Part shown: in pieces, positions 1-7,249 of the stretch
How positions within the stretch are numbered: the first letter of the stretch is position 1
How the letters are laid out: every line of letters starts with the position of its first letter
Origin: Flavobacteriales bacterium
GTDB taxonomy: Bacteria > Bacteroidota > Bacteroidia > Flavobacteriales_F > PHOS-HE28
NCBI GenBank assembly: GCA_016788405.1
Contig: JAEUSX010000060.1
Location: 1 to 36,931 of the forward strand
Direction: 5' to 3'
Length of the DNA stretch: 36,931 nucleotides
Program-made: the position numbers and the translations under genes
The notes under the pieces: generated by a model
Told to the model about the DNA's origin: nothing
Database searches by the model: none
What the model saw: the letters and a program-made list of their open reading frames with translations, nothing else

Positions 1-446
1 AGCAGATGCACGATGAGCAGCGCGGCGGTGGAAAGGAAGGTGATGGAGGTGTAAAGCCTCTCGCTGTGGAGCGCGCCGACGATCGCCAGCACCAGCGCGA
101 CGGCCGTTGCCAGCGGCCGGGCCAGGCGCGCGAGCGGATCACGCTTGAACGCGAAGCGCATCACCTCATACATGTAGATGCAGCTGTACGGGATGGCGAT
201 GAAGAAGAGCCACTCTTCCAGCGGCAGATGGAGGAAGCGGACGCCGAGCGTGTACCGATCGTTGAAGCCCCAAACGCCGTTCGCCGTGAACAGCGCATCC
301 CATGCGATGAACACGATCATCATCACCGCGATGCCTGTGAATAGGCCCCGCCATTTCCGCCAGTAGGCGATGCGCGGCTCGAAGCTGGCAGCGAGCGGGA
401 AGGCGATGCTGAGCAGGTCGAGCGCGAGGTAGTACCAGCGTTCCAT
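1..446 (-). CDS. Lycopene cyclase-domain membrane protein (partial, C-terminus off window)
   Basis: This is the first 148 codons of a membrane protein that runs off the left edge of the window. It reads from an ATG whose A is at 446. Several hydrophobic helices are visible (about residues 6-20, 36-55, 78-95 and 112-127). The motif PLEEWLFF at residues 75-82, following an Asp at residue 50, is the acidic signature of the small CrtYc/CrtYd-type lycopene cyclase-domain family. Members of that family cyclise the ends of lycopene during carotenoid synthesis in the inner membrane. Bacteroidota members are usually about 230 residues, so roughly one third is missing here. A TTGCTTTG element lies 5 nt before the start codon. 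The next carotenoid genes, if any, would be outside the window, so the pathway role is inferred from the family alone. Confidence 0.85.
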   Translation of the reverse strand, partial: MERWYYLALDLLSIAFPLAASFEPRIAYWRKWRGLFTGIAVMMIVFIAWDALFTANGVWGFNDRYTLGVRFLHLPLEEWLFFIAIPYSCIYMYEVMRFAFKRDPLARLARPLATAVALVLAIVGALHSERLYTSITFLSTAALLIVHL

Positions 447-451
447 CGGGG

Positions 452-459
452 CAAAGCAA
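452..459 (-). promoter_or_regulatory. Possible -7 element of the lycopene cyclase gene
   Basis: On the minus strand the sequence is TTGCTTTG, one base off the Bacteroidota TAnnTTTG element. It ends 5 nt before the ATG, so the transcript would be leaderless or nearly so. No convincing -33 TTTG was found. Confidence 0.35.
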
Positions 460-479
460 CGCCCGGTGGTGCGAAAAGT

Positions 480-506
480 GCGGGGCGGCGTCAGGCGCCG
501 CCCCGC
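480..506 (-). terminator. Strong GC-rich hairpin terminator after the 524-2353 gene
   Basis: A perfect 11-bp inverted repeat, GCGGGGCGGCG and its complement, encloses a 5-nt loop (TCAGG on the plus strand). It lies 18 nt after the stop codon of the minus-strand T9SS gene. On that strand it is followed by ACTTTTCG, a short T run. The position and form fit a Rho-independent terminator separating the T9SS gene from the lycopene cyclase gene. Confidence 0.75.
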
Positions 507-523
507 GAACAGGCTGCGAGCGA

Positions 524-2353
524 TCAGGGCCGCACGAGGCGTGCCTGCCTTGGCCCGCTGGCGGTCTCCACGCGCACCGCGTACACCCCGGCCGCCAGCC
601 CGGAGGCATCGAGCACGATGGCGTCATCCACGCGTTGCCATGGAACACTCACCGAGCGGCCATTCGAATCCATGAGCCCGACGGCAGCGCTCTTCGACTC
701 CGGGACACCGACGATCCGGACGTGCGCCACGGCGGGATTCGGCGATAGCGAAAGCGTGCTCGCGGACGCAGAGTCGTCCATGCCCAGCGTGAGGTCCAGC
801 ACGGCCAGGTGCGGCGCCCAGTTGGTGAATTCGCCGCCGATGATGAGCTGCTCTTCAAGCACGCACAAGGCGTGGACCGGAGCCTCCGGAATGGCCAACT
901 CCACCACTTGATCGATCCCATCCCAGCGTCCGACGTTGTAGCCGAAGACCATCATGCTGGAACTGATGCCGAAGTCGCCCACGAAATAGATGCTGCCCTG
1001 GTGCTCAGCGATGCGCTCGATGCGCGGGTCGGTTAGGCCGGCATTGAAGATGTAGTTGCTCAGCCCGGGCATGAGCGGCTCCCAATTCGTCGCGCCGGGA
1101 CTGACTCGCGCCAAGCCGAATGCGGGCGCCACGTTCACCAGGAGGTCGCCGGCGGCGTACAGCTGGCCGTTGATGGTGAGGAAATCGCGCACCGTGGCAT
1201 CAAGGCCGTTGGCGAGCTGGCTCCACTCATTGCCTTCGATCTCGGCCACGTGGCTCAGGGTCTGATTCGGATCCATGAAGAAGCCGGTGAAAGCGCCTCC
1301 CGCCACCAGCGCGCCCGCACGCGTGTCGAGCGCATGGATGACCCCGTTGAGCCCGCTTCCCACGGGCTGCCAGTCCGAACCATCGAAGCGTGCCACATGA
1401 TAGGAGCTGCCGGCGAAACCGGTGATGGTGCCCGCGGCGAGCAGCTCCCCGTCATGCTCATGCAGGGCGGTCACTTCCGGGTACTTGCTATCGAAGACTG
1501 TTTGATAGCTCCATGCCGACCCATTCCACTTAGCGAGGTCGGCCGCACCGTTGAGCATCGCGCCGCCCACGTAGATCTCACCATTGAACTCCAAGGCGCA
1601 GTTCACGTTGCCCTGCAGTCCTGCACCCAACGCCTCGAATGAAGTCCCATTCCAGATGGCCACTTGATTCGCCGCTGTACCGCCGGCATCGGTGAAGGTC
1701 CCCGCGATGAGCATGTCGCCATTGGCGAGCTTCTCCATCACCAGCACGGTGCCGTTCGCCCCGCCGCCGAAAGGCTGCCAAGGCAGGCTGGGGGGATAAC
1801 CCGGCTGTATCCAGGCGAGCTCATCCGCAGTGAAGCCGTGCTCGCTCGCCCACTCTCCAACCGGTTCAGCGAATCGCGGGTCAGCGATGATCTCGTGGAT
1901 GTAGCCCGCATTGAACCCGTCGCGGATCCTCAGCGCGAGCTCCTCATGACCGCTCTCGATCATGAGCCAGCCCACCGCGCACGCCGTGCCATGCGGATCG
2001 ATGAAGATCGGGTTGCGGTGCGGAAGCGCATGGTTCTGCGGGAACGCACGCGCATCGGCGTACTCGGCGAGCCGATGCAGCAACCGCTCGCGTTCACCGC
2101 GCCGCGTCGCATCGCCTGCCGCTCCCCGCTCGAGCAGGTCCGCGCTCACGCGGAGCAGGTGCTCGCGGATGCGCGCTGGCTCGTCGACGAATGCGGTGAT
2201 GGACGCGTTGATTGGCAGGGCAGGATGTTGCACGCTCCATTGCGCGTTCACTTCGAGGAGGTGATCCTTCAGCGGAGCCGGGACCGTCGGTGGCAGCGCT
2301 GCGAAGGCGTTCAAGCCGATGGGCAGGAGAAGAGTGAGCGTAGCGTGTCGCAT
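524..2353 (-). CDS. T9SS type A sorting domain protein with beta-propeller repeats
   Basis: A 609-residue secreted protein. It begins with a signal peptide (about residues 1-19). An uncharacterised mainly helical region follows (about 25-190), containing the block NPIFIDPHGTACAVGWLM at 114-131 and nearby His residues. From about 195 to 515 there are repeats of roughly 45-50 residues built on phrases such as LIAGTF, IYVGGAM, LVAGGAF and LIIGGEF followed by a tryptophan-rich strand, which fits a Kelch-like or delta-60-like beta-propeller. The C-terminal 80 residues start with LSLSPNPA and look like a type A sorting domain, the signal for export by the type IX system and attachment or release at the cell surface. 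No catalytic motif is apparent. Its ligand and function are unknown; adhesion or binding of an extracellular target is a guess. Confidence 0.85.
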   Translation of the reverse strand: MRHATLTLLLPIGLNAFAALPPTVPAPLKDHLLEVNAQWSVQHPALPINASITAFVDEPARIREHLLRVSADLLERGAAGDATRRGERERLLHRLAEYADARAFPQNHALPHRNPIFIDPHGTACAVGWLMIESGHEELALRIRDGFNAGYIHEIIADPRFAEPVGEWASEHGFTADELAWIQPGYPPSLPWQPFGGGANGTVLVMEKLANGDMLIAGTFTDAGGTAANQVAIWNGTSFEALGAGLQGNVNCALEFNGEIYVGGAMLNGAADLAKWNGSAWSYQTVFDSKYPEVTALHEHDGELLAAGTITGFAGSSYHVARFDGSDWQPVGSGLNGVIHALDTRAGALVAGGAFTGFFMDPNQTLSHVAEIEGNEWSQLANGLDATVRDFLTINGQLYAAGDLLVNVAPAFGLARVSPGATNWEPLMPGLSNYIFNAGLTDPRIERIAEHQGSIYFVGDFGISSSMMVFGYNVGRWDGIDQVVELAIPEAPVHALCVLEEQLIIGGEFTNWAPHLAVLDLTLGMDDSASASTLSLSPNPAVAHVRIVGVPESKSAAVGLMDSNGRSVSVPWQRVDDAIVLDASGLAAGVYAVRVETASGPRQARLVRP

Positions 2354-2423
2354 GGTGCTTCGTGTTTGCGGATGGATGACAGGATCCCGCCGCTCGGCGC
2401 TGCCTGCAGCGGTGATGGAACGT

Positions 2424-2431
2424 TACTTTTC
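2424..2431 (+). promoter_or_regulatory. Possible -7 element of the NadR-like gene
   Basis: TACTTTTC, one base off TAnnTTTG, ends 11 nt before the ATG at 2443. The 89-nt gap here separates two divergent genes, so both need promoters; no clear element was seen for the minus-strand gene. Confidence 0.35.
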
Positions 2432-2442
2432 GGCGGAACGCC

Positions 2443-2961
2443 ATGACGAAGATCGCCATCGTCGGCCCCGAAAGCTCTGGCAAGACCACGCTCGCGGAAG
2501 CGCTCAAGCTCGAAACGCGCGCGTGGCATGTGGGCGAAGCGGCCCGCGAGTACCTCGCTGGCATCGGCAGACCATACGTGGAGGATGACTTGCTGGAGAT
2601 CGCGCGTGCTCAAATCGCCCATGAGGATCTCGTGGGCGAGGAGTTCAACGGCATCGTGGCATGCGATACCGATCTGATCACCATCCGCATCTGGAGCGAA
2701 GAGAAATTCGGCCGATGCCATCCTTGGATCATCCAACAGAGCGAACACCGCTCCTACGACCTCTGGCTGCTCTGCGCCCCCGATATCCCGTGGGAGGCGG
2801 ACCCACTGCGCGAGAACCCGCATGACCGGGACCGCTTGTTCGAGGTCTATGAGAAGATGCTCATACGGCTGGGGAAACCGTACCGCATCATCCGCGGTGC
2901 GCATGAAGAACGGCTGCAGGCCGCTTTGCTGGCCATCGCCGAGCATCATGTCATGAAATGA
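2443..2961 (+). CDS. NadR-like AAA family ATPase / nucleoside kinase
   Basis: A 172-residue cytoplasmic P-loop protein. Walker A is GPESSGKT at residues 8-15. The conserved EAAREYL block (about 33-39), the CDTDLITIRIWSE block in the middle, and the PWEADPLRENPHDRDRLF segment match the ribosylnicotinamide kinase domain of NadR and related stand-alone ATPases. In NadR this domain phosphorylates nicotinamide riboside in NAD salvage. This protein lacks both the nucleotidyltransferase and the helix-turn-helix domains of full NadR, so the substrate here is inferred only. The ATG at 2443 gives a start directly at the beta strand preceding the P-loop. It is 81 bases upstream of gldA on the same strand. 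Confidence 0.8.
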   Translation: MTKIAIVGPESSGKTTLAEALKLETRAWHVGEAAREYLAGIGRPYVEDDLLEIARAQIAHEDLVGEEFNGIVACDTDLITIRIWSEEKFGRCHPWIIQQSEHRSYDLWLLCAPDIPWEADPLRENPHDRDRLFEVYEKMLIRLGKPYRIIRGAHEERLQAALLAIAEHHVMK

Positions 2962-3029
2962 ACCGGTTGCCATGAAGGGCCTGGGCTCGCCGTATCCCGG
3001 AACGCTCGGGCGCCTGGGGTTCGGGCCAC

Positions 3030-3037
3030 TACTTTCG
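3030..3037 (+). promoter_or_regulatory. Possible -7 element of gldA
   Basis: TACTTTCG ends 5 nt before the GTG start at 3043. The same octamer occurs upstream of the glutaryl-CoA dehydrogenase gene (22359-22366, minus). The spacing implies a leaderless transcript. Confidence 0.45.
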
Positions 3038-3042
3038 GCGCC

Positions 3043-3951
3043 GTGAGCATCTCCGTCAAGGGCATCGTCAAGCAATACGGCGCGCAGAAAGCGCTGGATC
3101 ACGTCTCGTTCGAGATCGGCAAGCGGGAGGTGGTGGGCTTCCTCGGACCGAACGGCGCCGGCAAGAGCACGATGATGAAGATCCTCACTTGCTTCGTTCC
3201 TCCGACCGAAGGCGATGCCGTGGTGTGCGGCTACGACACCCGCACGAAGAGCATGGACGTGCGCCGCCGCGTGGGCTACCTGCCGGAGCACAACCCGCTC
3301 TACCTGGACCTGTACGTCAGGGAGCACCTCGACTTCGTGGCTGGAGTGCACGGATTGAGTGATCGAAGCGCGCGCGTTCGGCGCATGATCGAGCGCGTAG
3401 GCCTGGGTCCTGAACAGCATAAGCGCGTGGGACAGCTCAGCAAGGGCTACCGCCAGCGGGTGGGCCTGGCGCAGGCGCTCATCCACGACCCCGAAGTGCT
3501 CATCCTCGATGAGCCCACCAGCGGCCTCGACCCCAATCAACTGGTCGACATCCGTGCATTGATCAAAGAGCTTGGCCGCGAGAAGACGGTGATGCTCAGC
3601 ACGCACATCATGCAGGAGGTTGAGGCCATCTGCGACCGCGTGATCATCATCGATAAAGGGCGCATCGTGGCGGATGACACGGCCAGGTCATTGCGCTCTC
3701 GGCAGCGTGAGATGGAGGTGCTCGAGGTGGAGTTCGATCGCGCACCGGCTGCCAATGAACTGCTCAATCTTCCCGGTGTCCGGCAGGCACGTCTCAAGGA
3801 TGGCCACCGCTGGCTCATCGCCCATGATGCCGGGACCGATGCGCGGCCCGCCATCTTCGAGTTCGCGGTGGAGCAAGGGCTGAAGGTGCTTGGCATGCAG
3901 AAGAGCGAGCGCGGGCTCGAAGAGGTCTTCAAGGAGCTGACGAAGCGCTGA
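3043..3951 (+). CDS. gldA: Gliding motility-associated ABC transporter ATP-binding protein GldA
   Basis: A 302-residue ABC ATPase. Walker [10 protein letters not shown] is at residues 35-43, the ABC signature LSKGYRQ at 132-138, Walker B EVLILDEP at 151-158 and the H-loop STH at 186-188. The N-terminal sequence, the early TKxYGxQKALD pattern and the 80-residue C-terminal extension fit GldA, the ATPase that with GldF and GldG is required for gliding in many flavobacteria. The membrane partners are not in this window, which is common, since gldA often stands apart from gldFG. The start is GTG; the domain begins directly after it and a promoter-like element sits only 5 nt upstream. A generic multidrug or copper ABC ATPase cannot be fully excluded. 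Confidence 0.85.
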   Translation: MSISVKGIVKQYGAQKALDHVSFEIGKREVVGFLGPNGAGKSTMMKILTCFVPPTEGDAVVCGYDTRTKSMDVRRRVGYLPEHNPLYLDLYVREHLDFVAGVHGLSDRSARVRRMIERVGLGPEQHKRVGQLSKGYRQRVGLAQALIHDPEVLILDEPTSGLDPNQLVDIRALIKELGREKTVMLSTHIMQEVEAICDRVIIIDKGRIVADDTARSLRSRQREMEVLEVEFDRAPAANELLNLPGVRQARLKDGHRWLIAHDAGTDARPAIFEFAVEQGLKVLGMQKSERGLEEVFKELTKR

Positions 3952-3977
3952 GCCTCCGACCATTCATCGCGAAGCAT

Positions 3978-3985
3978 TTCCTTTG
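3978..3985 (+). promoter_or_regulatory. Possible -7 element of metK
   Basis: TTCCTTTG, one base off TAnnTTTG, ends 19 nt before the metK ATG, within the 53-nt gap after gldA. The gap is too short to hold a SAM riboswitch. Confidence 0.3.
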
Positions 3986-4004
3986 CGGCCCGAAAAAGAC
4001 GCAT

Positions 4005-5264
4005 ATGCCTTACCTCTTCACCTCTGAGTCCGTCAGCGAAGGCCACCCCGACAAGGTCGCCGATCAGATCAGCGACGCCCTCATCGATCACTTCCTGGCC
4101 TTCGACCCCAGCAGCAAAGTGGCCTGCGAGACCTTGGTTACAACCGGTCAGGTGGTGCTTGCCGGAGAGGTGAAGAGCAAGGCCTACCTCGATGTGCAGC
4201 AGATCGCGCGCGAGGTGATCGAGCGCATCGGCTACACCAAGAGCGAGTACATGTTCGAGGCGCACAGCTGTGGCGTGCTCAGCGCCATCCACGAGCAGAG
4301 CCCCGACATCAATCAGGGCGTGGAGCGCAAGAAGCCCGAGGAACAGGGCGCTGGCGACCAGGGCATGATGTTCGGCTATGCCTGCACGGACACGGACACC
4401 TACATGCCGCTGCCGCTTGAATTGAGCCACCTGCTGCTGCGGGAGCTGGCTGCCATCCGCCGCGAGAAGAACAGCCCCATGCCTTACCTGCGCCCTGATG
4501 CGAAGAGCCAGGTGACCATCGAGTACAACGACGACCACACGCCCAAGCGCATCGACGCCATCGTGGTGAGCACGCAGCACGACGACTTCGGGAAGGAGAA
4601 GGCGATGCTGGCGAAGATCAAGGCCGATGTGATCGGCATCCTGATACCGCGCGTGATCAAGAAGCTGCCCGCGCGCCTGCGTCCGCTCTTCGGCAAGGAC
4701 ATCACCTACCACATCAACCCCACGGGCAAATTCGTGATCGGCGGCCCGCACGGCGATACCGGCCTCACCGGTCGCAAGATCATCGTGGACACTTACGGGG
4801 GCAAGGGAGCGCATGGCGGCGGTGCCTTCAGCGGCAAGGACCCCAGCAAGGTGGACCGCAGCGCGGCCTATGCGGCCCGCCACGTGGCCAAGCATCTGGT
4901 GGCCGCCGGCGTATGCACCGAGGTGCTCGTGCAGGTGGCTTACGCCATCGGCGTGGCGAAGCCGGTGGGCTTCTATGTGAACACCTACGGCACCTCAAAA
5001 GTCAAGATGAGTGACGGCGACATCGCAAAGACCATCGCTAGGATGCCTGAGTTCGACATGCGCCCGTACTTCATCGAGAAACGCTTCGCCTTGCGCACGC
5101 CCATTTATAGCGAGACCGCCAGCTACGGGCACATGGGCCGTGAGAGCAAGACGGTGACGAAGACCTTCAGCAATGCGGGGCAGACCGCCAAGGTCACGGT
5201 GAAGCTCTTCCCTTGGGAGGAACTCAACGCGTTGGGGCTGGTGAAGAAGGCGTTCGGCCTGTGA
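4005..5264 (+). CDS. metK: S-adenosylmethionine synthetase (methionine adenosyltransferase)
   Basis: A 419-residue cytoplasmic enzyme that makes S-adenosylmethionine from ATP and methionine. The family motifs are all present: GHPDK at 13-17, [12 protein letters not shown] at 116-127, and [13 protein letters not shown] at 246-258 followed by the [16 protein letters not shown] block near 271-286. It is about 35 residues longer than the E. coli enzyme, with an extension around residues 140-215, which is usual in Bacteroidota. Its 3' end overlaps the convergent SPOR-domain gene by 41 bp. No SAM riboswitch or other leader structure is visible in the short upstream gap. Confidence 0.97.
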   Translation: MPYLFTSESVSEGHPDKVADQISDALIDHFLAFDPSSKVACETLVTTGQVVLAGEVKSKAYLDVQQIAREVIERIGYTKSEYMFEAHSCGVLSAIHEQSPDINQGVERKKPEEQGAGDQGMMFGYACTDTDTYMPLPLELSHLLLRELAAIRREKNSPMPYLRPDAKSQVTIEYNDDHTPKRIDAIVVSTQHDDFGKEKAMLAKIKADVIGILIPRVIKKLPARLRPLFGKDITYHINPTGKFVIGGPHGDTGLTGRKIIVDTYGGKGAHGGGAFSGKDPSKVDRSAAYAARHVAKHLVAAGVCTEVLVQVAYAIGVAKPVGFYVNTYGTSKVKMSDGDIAKTIARMPEFDMRPYFIEKRFALRTPIYSETASYGHMGRESKTVTKTFSNAGQTAKVTVKLFPWEELNALGLVKKAFGL

Positions 5265-5703
5265 CGGCAGTCGCCATCTCGATCTGGTCCGGCACGATGT
5301 AGCAACCCGGATAGTTCGCTCGCAGATCGCGCTGTAAGCGCTCAGCTTCAAGGCGCGTTGGGCAATCACCGATCCGTAACCGCCAATTGGGCGCCAGCCA
5401 GCTCAGATAGGCGGGCATGTCCGGGTTCGAAAGCAGGAAAGCGCGCTTCGACTCCTCGGCCATCTTCCGATCGCCCAGGAAGACCTGCACCCGATAACCC
5501 GAGCGCGGATGCTTAAGCGCGGTGAATCGTTCCATGAGATGCTGCACCTTCTCGTCGGACTTCACGTCCACTTTCCCTGGCACGGTCTCCAGAACGGCGG
5601 GCGTGTCCGTCAAAGTCGTGTTTGACTGGAAGTAGACCGGGGGAGGTTGCTGCGCCTTGAGGCAGAGCGGAGCGAGAACGAGGAACAGAGCGTAACGGGT
5701 CAC
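5224..5703 (-). CDS. Secreted SPOR-domain protein
   Basis: A 159-residue protein. I take the GTG at 5703 as start, because it gives a clean signal peptide (hydrophobic residues 4-15, likely cleavage after LKA at 15-17), and because the longer TTG start at 5727 would sit inside the promoter-like TACTTTTG. After a linker (18-65), residues 68-141 form a SPOR domain: a strand [10 protein letters not shown], a helix, a strand WRLRIGDCP, a helix and a final strand [12 protein letters not shown] domains bind denuded glycan strands of peptidoglycan, so a periplasmic wall-associated role is likely. Two Cys residues (114 and 134) in the domain could form a disulfide. The last codons overlap metK on the other strand. 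Confidence 0.8.
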   Translation of the reverse strand: MTRYALFLVLAPLCLKAQQPPPVYFQSNTTLTDTPAVLETVPGKVDVKSDEKVQHLMERFTALKHPRSGYRVQVFLGDRKMAEESKRAFLLSNPDMPAYLSWLAPNWRLRIGDCPTRLEAERLQRDLRANYPGCYIVPDQIEMATAVTGRTPSSPAPTR

Positions 5704-5724
5704 GAATGCGCGGGCTGGCGAGGC

Positions 5725-5732
5725 CAAAAGTA
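5725..5732 (-). promoter_or_regulatory. Possible -7 element of the SPOR-domain gene
   Basis: On the minus strand TACTTTTG is an exact match to TAnnTTTG. It ends 21 nt before the chosen GTG start at 5703, giving a leader of about 15 nt. Confidence 0.5.
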
Positions 5733-5787
5733 GTCCCGTGGATCGGGTCTGAATCCGACTTCCGCTCCGGCGCTCGGCGCCCCACTG

Positions 5788-5804
5788 TTTAGACCAGCTC
5801 TAAA
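5788..5804. promoter_or_regulatory. Dyad upstream of the ACIII operon, possible operator
   Basis: TTTAGA and its perfect complement TCTAAA flank CCAGC. The dyad lies in the 206-nt divergent region between the SPOR gene and actA, about 57 nt upstream of the proposed act -7 element. Its form fits a binding site for a dimeric regulator, but no regulator is identified. Confidence 0.35.
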
Positions 5805-5861
5805 TAGTGACGCTTGTGTGGCAAGCAGGCTGAACAACCTAGCGCCGTACACATCCCCGGC

Positions 5862-5869
5862 TATTTTTG
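5862..5869 (+). promoter_or_regulatory. Probable -7 element of the act-cox operon
   Basis: TATTTTTG is an exact match to TAnnTTTG and stands out in GC-rich surroundings. It ends 40 nt before the actA ATG. CGGC and GCCG flank the T run symmetrically. No clear -33 TTTG is seen at the usual distance. Confidence 0.5.
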
Positions 5870-5909
5870 CCGCCGACTTAAAGGGGCCTACGCCCAAAAT
5901 CCCTCCGGA

Positions 5910-7235
5910 ATGCCGCTTCCAGCCTGTATTTCACGACGTTCCAAAGGGTCCATCCGCACAGCATTCGCACTCTTCCTGTCCCTGAGCCTCTCGGCCGCGC
6001 ATGCGCAGGCTGACCCGGCGCTCATGGCGCAAGGAGAGAAGCTCTTCAAGGGCAATTGCGCCAGCTGCCACAAGGTGGACTCGAAGATGACCGGTCCCGC
6101 CCTGAAAGGCGCGAAGGCCAAGTGGGAAGGGAAAGGCGACATCTACGCGTGGGTGAAGAACAGCCAGGCCTATCTGAAGACGGGCAACGAGATGGCTGTG
6201 AAGATCTGGGAGGAGTTCAAGCCCGTGCCCATGACCCCGATCGCCCTCACCAACGAGGAGATCGATCAGGTATTCTACTACATCGACAACTATGCGCCTC
6301 CGAAGCCGGTCGTGACGGTCGCGCAGGATGTCGCGGCGAATGACGAAGGGTCCAACAACTGGCTCTGGCTGCTGGTGCTGGGCCTGTTGTTCGCGGTGAT
6401 CGTGCTCTCCCTGGGTGGCGTGAAGCGCAGTTTGCAGAGCGCAGTGCACGAGGCCGAGGGCAAAGGCCCGCTGCCGGATGCATCGGGCTGGCAGCGATTC
6501 AAGGCTTGGGCCTGGGATCACAAGGTCTTCATGAGCTTCGTGAGTCTTTTCATCACCGTTTGGGTGATTTTGAAGCTCTGGGATGCGGCTTGGGTGATCG
6601 GCGTTTATGGCGGCGACGAGGTCGCTCATTACAAGCCTGAGCAGCCCATCCTCTTCAACCACACGCTCCACGCAGGCAAGGCCGACAAGGGCAACCTGGC
6701 CATCAACTGCCAGTACTGCCACAGCAGCGCGGAGAAGAGCAAGCACGCCGGGATACCCAGCGTGAACGTGTGCATGAACTGCCACAAGGCCGTGAGCACC
6801 GGCCGCACCGAAGCAGGCACCGCCGAGATCCAGAAGATCTACAAGCACGCCGGCTGGGACGCCACCGCCGGCAAGTACACCGGCAAGGAGGAGCCTGTGC
6901 GCTGGGTGAAGGTGCACAACCTGCCCGACCATGCATTCTTCAACCACGGCTCGCACGTCGCCATCGGCAAGATTGAATGCCAGACCTGCCATGGACCCAT
7001 CGATGAGCAGATGGATGTCGCCGAGCAGTGGGCGCCGCTCACCATGGGGTGGTGCATCGACTGCCACAACAAGACCGAAGTGAAGATGGCCGGCAATGGC
7101 TATTACGATGAAGTGATGGCCCGGCTGAATAACGACGAGAAGCTGGGCCACCGCGAATTGCAGCAGTATCTGGAGGACGGCAAGATCACCGTGAAGGAGC
7201 TTGGCGGCTGGGAATGCGCCAAGTGCCACTACTAA
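5910..7235 (+). CDS. actA: ACIII subunit ActA: six-heme c-type cytochrome (monoheme + pentaheme)
   Basis: A 441-residue membrane-anchored cytochrome of Alternative Complex III. The ATG at 5910 leads into a signal peptide (about residues 13-32, ending AHA). Six CXXCH heme sites are present: C50, C267, C288, C357, C382 and C436. The first lies in an N-terminal class I-like cytochrome c domain (about 35-130) with candidate Met ligands near 99-108. Two membrane helices follow (about 151-170 and 208-228), then the pentaheme domain typical of ActA. Thus both heme regions should face the periplasm. It passes electrons from the Fe-S subunit ActB towards the oxidase. It is the first gene of the operon, 14 bp before actB. 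An upstream in-frame start at 5814 would include the promoter region and is rejected. Confidence 0.93.
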   Translation: MPLPACISRRSKGSIRTAFALFLSLSLSAAHAQADPALMAQGEKLFKGNCASCHKVDSKMTGPALKGAKAKWEGKGDIYAWVKNSQAYLKTGNEMAVKIWEEFKPVPMTPIALTNEEIDQVFYYIDNYAPPKPVVTVAQDVAANDEGSNNWLWLLVLGLLFAVIVLSLGGVKRSLQSAVHEAEGKGPLPDASGWQRFKAWAWDHKVFMSFVSLFITVWVILKLWDAAWVIGVYGGDEVAHYKPEQPILFNHTLHAGKADKGNLAINCQYCHSSAEKSKHAGIPSVNVCMNCHKAVSTGRTEAGTAEIQKIYKHAGWDATAGKYTGKEEPVRWVKVHNLPDHAFFNHGSHVAIGKIECQTCHGPIDEQMDVAEQWAPLTMGWCIDCHNKTEVKMAGNGYYDEVMARLNNDEKLGHRELQQYLEDGKITVKELGGWECAKCHY

Positions 7236-7249
7236 GAAACGCGCGCACG

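Noticed and set aside
3952-4004. SAM riboswitch upstream of metK
   Set aside because: The gap is only 53 nt and has no paired elements of any SAM riboswitch class that I can see.
5814-5909. A longer actA beginning at 5814
   Set aside because: It would translate the promoter-like TATTTTTG, and the signal peptide starts only after the ATG at 5910.
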